A DNA stretch of 5,438 nt from NCBI GenBank assembly GCA_002391565.1, contig DGFH01000004.1, positions 2,407 through 7,844 of the forward strand, read 5' to 3'. Source of the stretch: Anaerolineales bacterium UBA3905 (GTDB lineage: Bacteria; Chloroflexota; Anaerolineae; Caldilineales; Caldilineaceae). Below, piece after piece: positions 4,932 to 5,438 of the stretch (positions are counted from its first letter, which is position 1; the number at the start of each line of letters is the position of its first letter). The position numbers and the translations under genes are program-made. The notes beneath the pieces are model-generated. The model was not told the DNA's origin. It saw only the letters and a program-made list of their open reading frames with translations, and did not search any database.

Positions 4932-5438
4932 ATGAGCCGGATTGATGAGCTGATTGCCGAGTTGTGCCCGGATGGCGTGGAATTCAAGGAACTCGACGAC
5001 TTGCTCGATTACGAGCAGCCGGGCAAATACCTCGTTGATTCGACCGCATACGACGATAGCTACACAACGCCTGTTCTAACGGCGGGGCAAACCTTCATCC
5101 TTGGCTATACCGACGAGACGAACGGCATATATCCGGCCTCGCCTGAAAATCCAGTCATCATCTTTGACGATTTCACCACTGCGTTTAAGTGGGTCGATTT
5201 TCCGTTCAAAGCTAAATCTTCGGCTATGAAGATGCTCACGCCAAAACCGGATGCGCTCGAAAGCCTTCGATATGCGTATTACGCGATGCAAACAATCAGT
5301 TATGCGCCGCAAGATCATGCCCGCCAATGGATAGGCACGTACTCAAAGTTCCGCATCCCTGTTCCACCGCCACAAATCCAGCGCGAGATCGTGAAGGTGC
5401 TGGACACTTTCACCCAGCTGGAGGCGGAGCTGGAGGCG
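4932..5438 (+). CDS. hsdS: Type I restriction-modification system specificity subunit HsdS, N-terminal part
   Basis: 169 codons are visible and the frame is open to the right edge. HsdS recognises the bipartite DNA target and carries HsdM and HsdR to it. The protein begins MSRIDELIAELCPDGVEFKEL, a usual HsdS opening. The first target recognition domain spans about 20-140 and contains TPVLTAGQTFILGYTDE (46-62), the VIIFDDFTTAFKWVDFPFK block (75-93) and the closing WIGTYSKFRIPVPPPQIQ (133-150). The conserved helical spacer then starts with REIVKVLDTFTQLEAELEA. The recognition sequence cannot be read from the protein. The start at 4932 is fixed by GGAG 7 nt upstream. The gap of 144 nt from hsdM, filled by repeats, is wide for hsdM-hsdS, which usually abut or overlap. 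Base composition in the recognition domain, especially about 5160-5300, is more AT-rich than in hsdM, as expected for exchanged domains. Confidence 0.92.
   Translation, partial: MSRIDELIAELCPDGVEFKELDDLLDYEQPGKYLVDSTAYDDSYTTPVLTAGQTFILGYTDETNGIYPASPENPVIIFDDFTTAFKWVDFPFKAKSSAMKMLTPKPDALESLRYAYYAMQTISYAPQDHARQWIGTYSKFRIPVPPPQIQREIVKVLDTFTQLEAELEA

Noticed and set aside
4693..4987. Two short minus-strand frames through the repeat cluster
   Set aside because: Their repeated LREHNVTLREHAVTLRE pattern is just the 21-bp DNA repeat translated; no start signals.

Overview
The window looks like chromosomal DNA from a GC-rich, free-living bacterium. A filamentous anoxygenic phototroph or relative within Chloroflexota (Roseiflexus-like) is my best guess. 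It rests on the GC-rich codon use, the GT-C type membrane glycosyltransferase, the DUF433/PIN-like pair and the style of intergenic repeats; no rRNA or marker gene confirms it. The content is accessory in character: a toxin-antitoxin pair, a broken transporter locus, a type I restriction-modification (RM) locus and dispersed repeats.

Positions 1-1053 are on the minus strand. The 5' part of a membrane glycosyltransferase (GT39/ArnT-like) runs off the left edge and appears to be transcribed from an extended -10 promoter that would give a leaderless mRNA. Upstream of it lies a two-gene DUF433 / DUF5615-type (PIN-like) toxin-antitoxin operon with a 4-nt GTGA overlap, a good Shine-Dalgarno (SD) and an extended -10 promoter. 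Positions 1054-1207 are a divergent promoter region. Positions 1208-1951 (+) encode an unrecognised seven-helix membrane protein with an unusual charged motif in helix 2.

Positions 1952-2030 hold the extreme C-terminus of an ABC transporter ATPase with no gene body. It sits directly before an intact tungstate-binding lipoprotein gene (tupA, 2098-2967), which is followed by a strong intrinsic terminator (3050-3084). No permease or complete ATPase is visible, so the tungstate importer looks partly dismantled: its ATPase gene was probably removed by a rearrangement whose right junction lies near 1950.

From 3118 to the right edge is a type I RM locus of the EcoR124I (type IC) kind. A promoter containing an inverted repeat precedes hsdM (3192-4787). 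A ~121-bp palindromic repeat cluster then separates hsdM from hsdS (4932 to the edge, 169 codons visible). HsdM carries the N6-adenine methyltransferase motifs, HsdS would choose the target site, and the restriction subunit HsdR is presumably beyond the right edge. The repeat ends beside the SD of hsdS and may set the M:S ratio.
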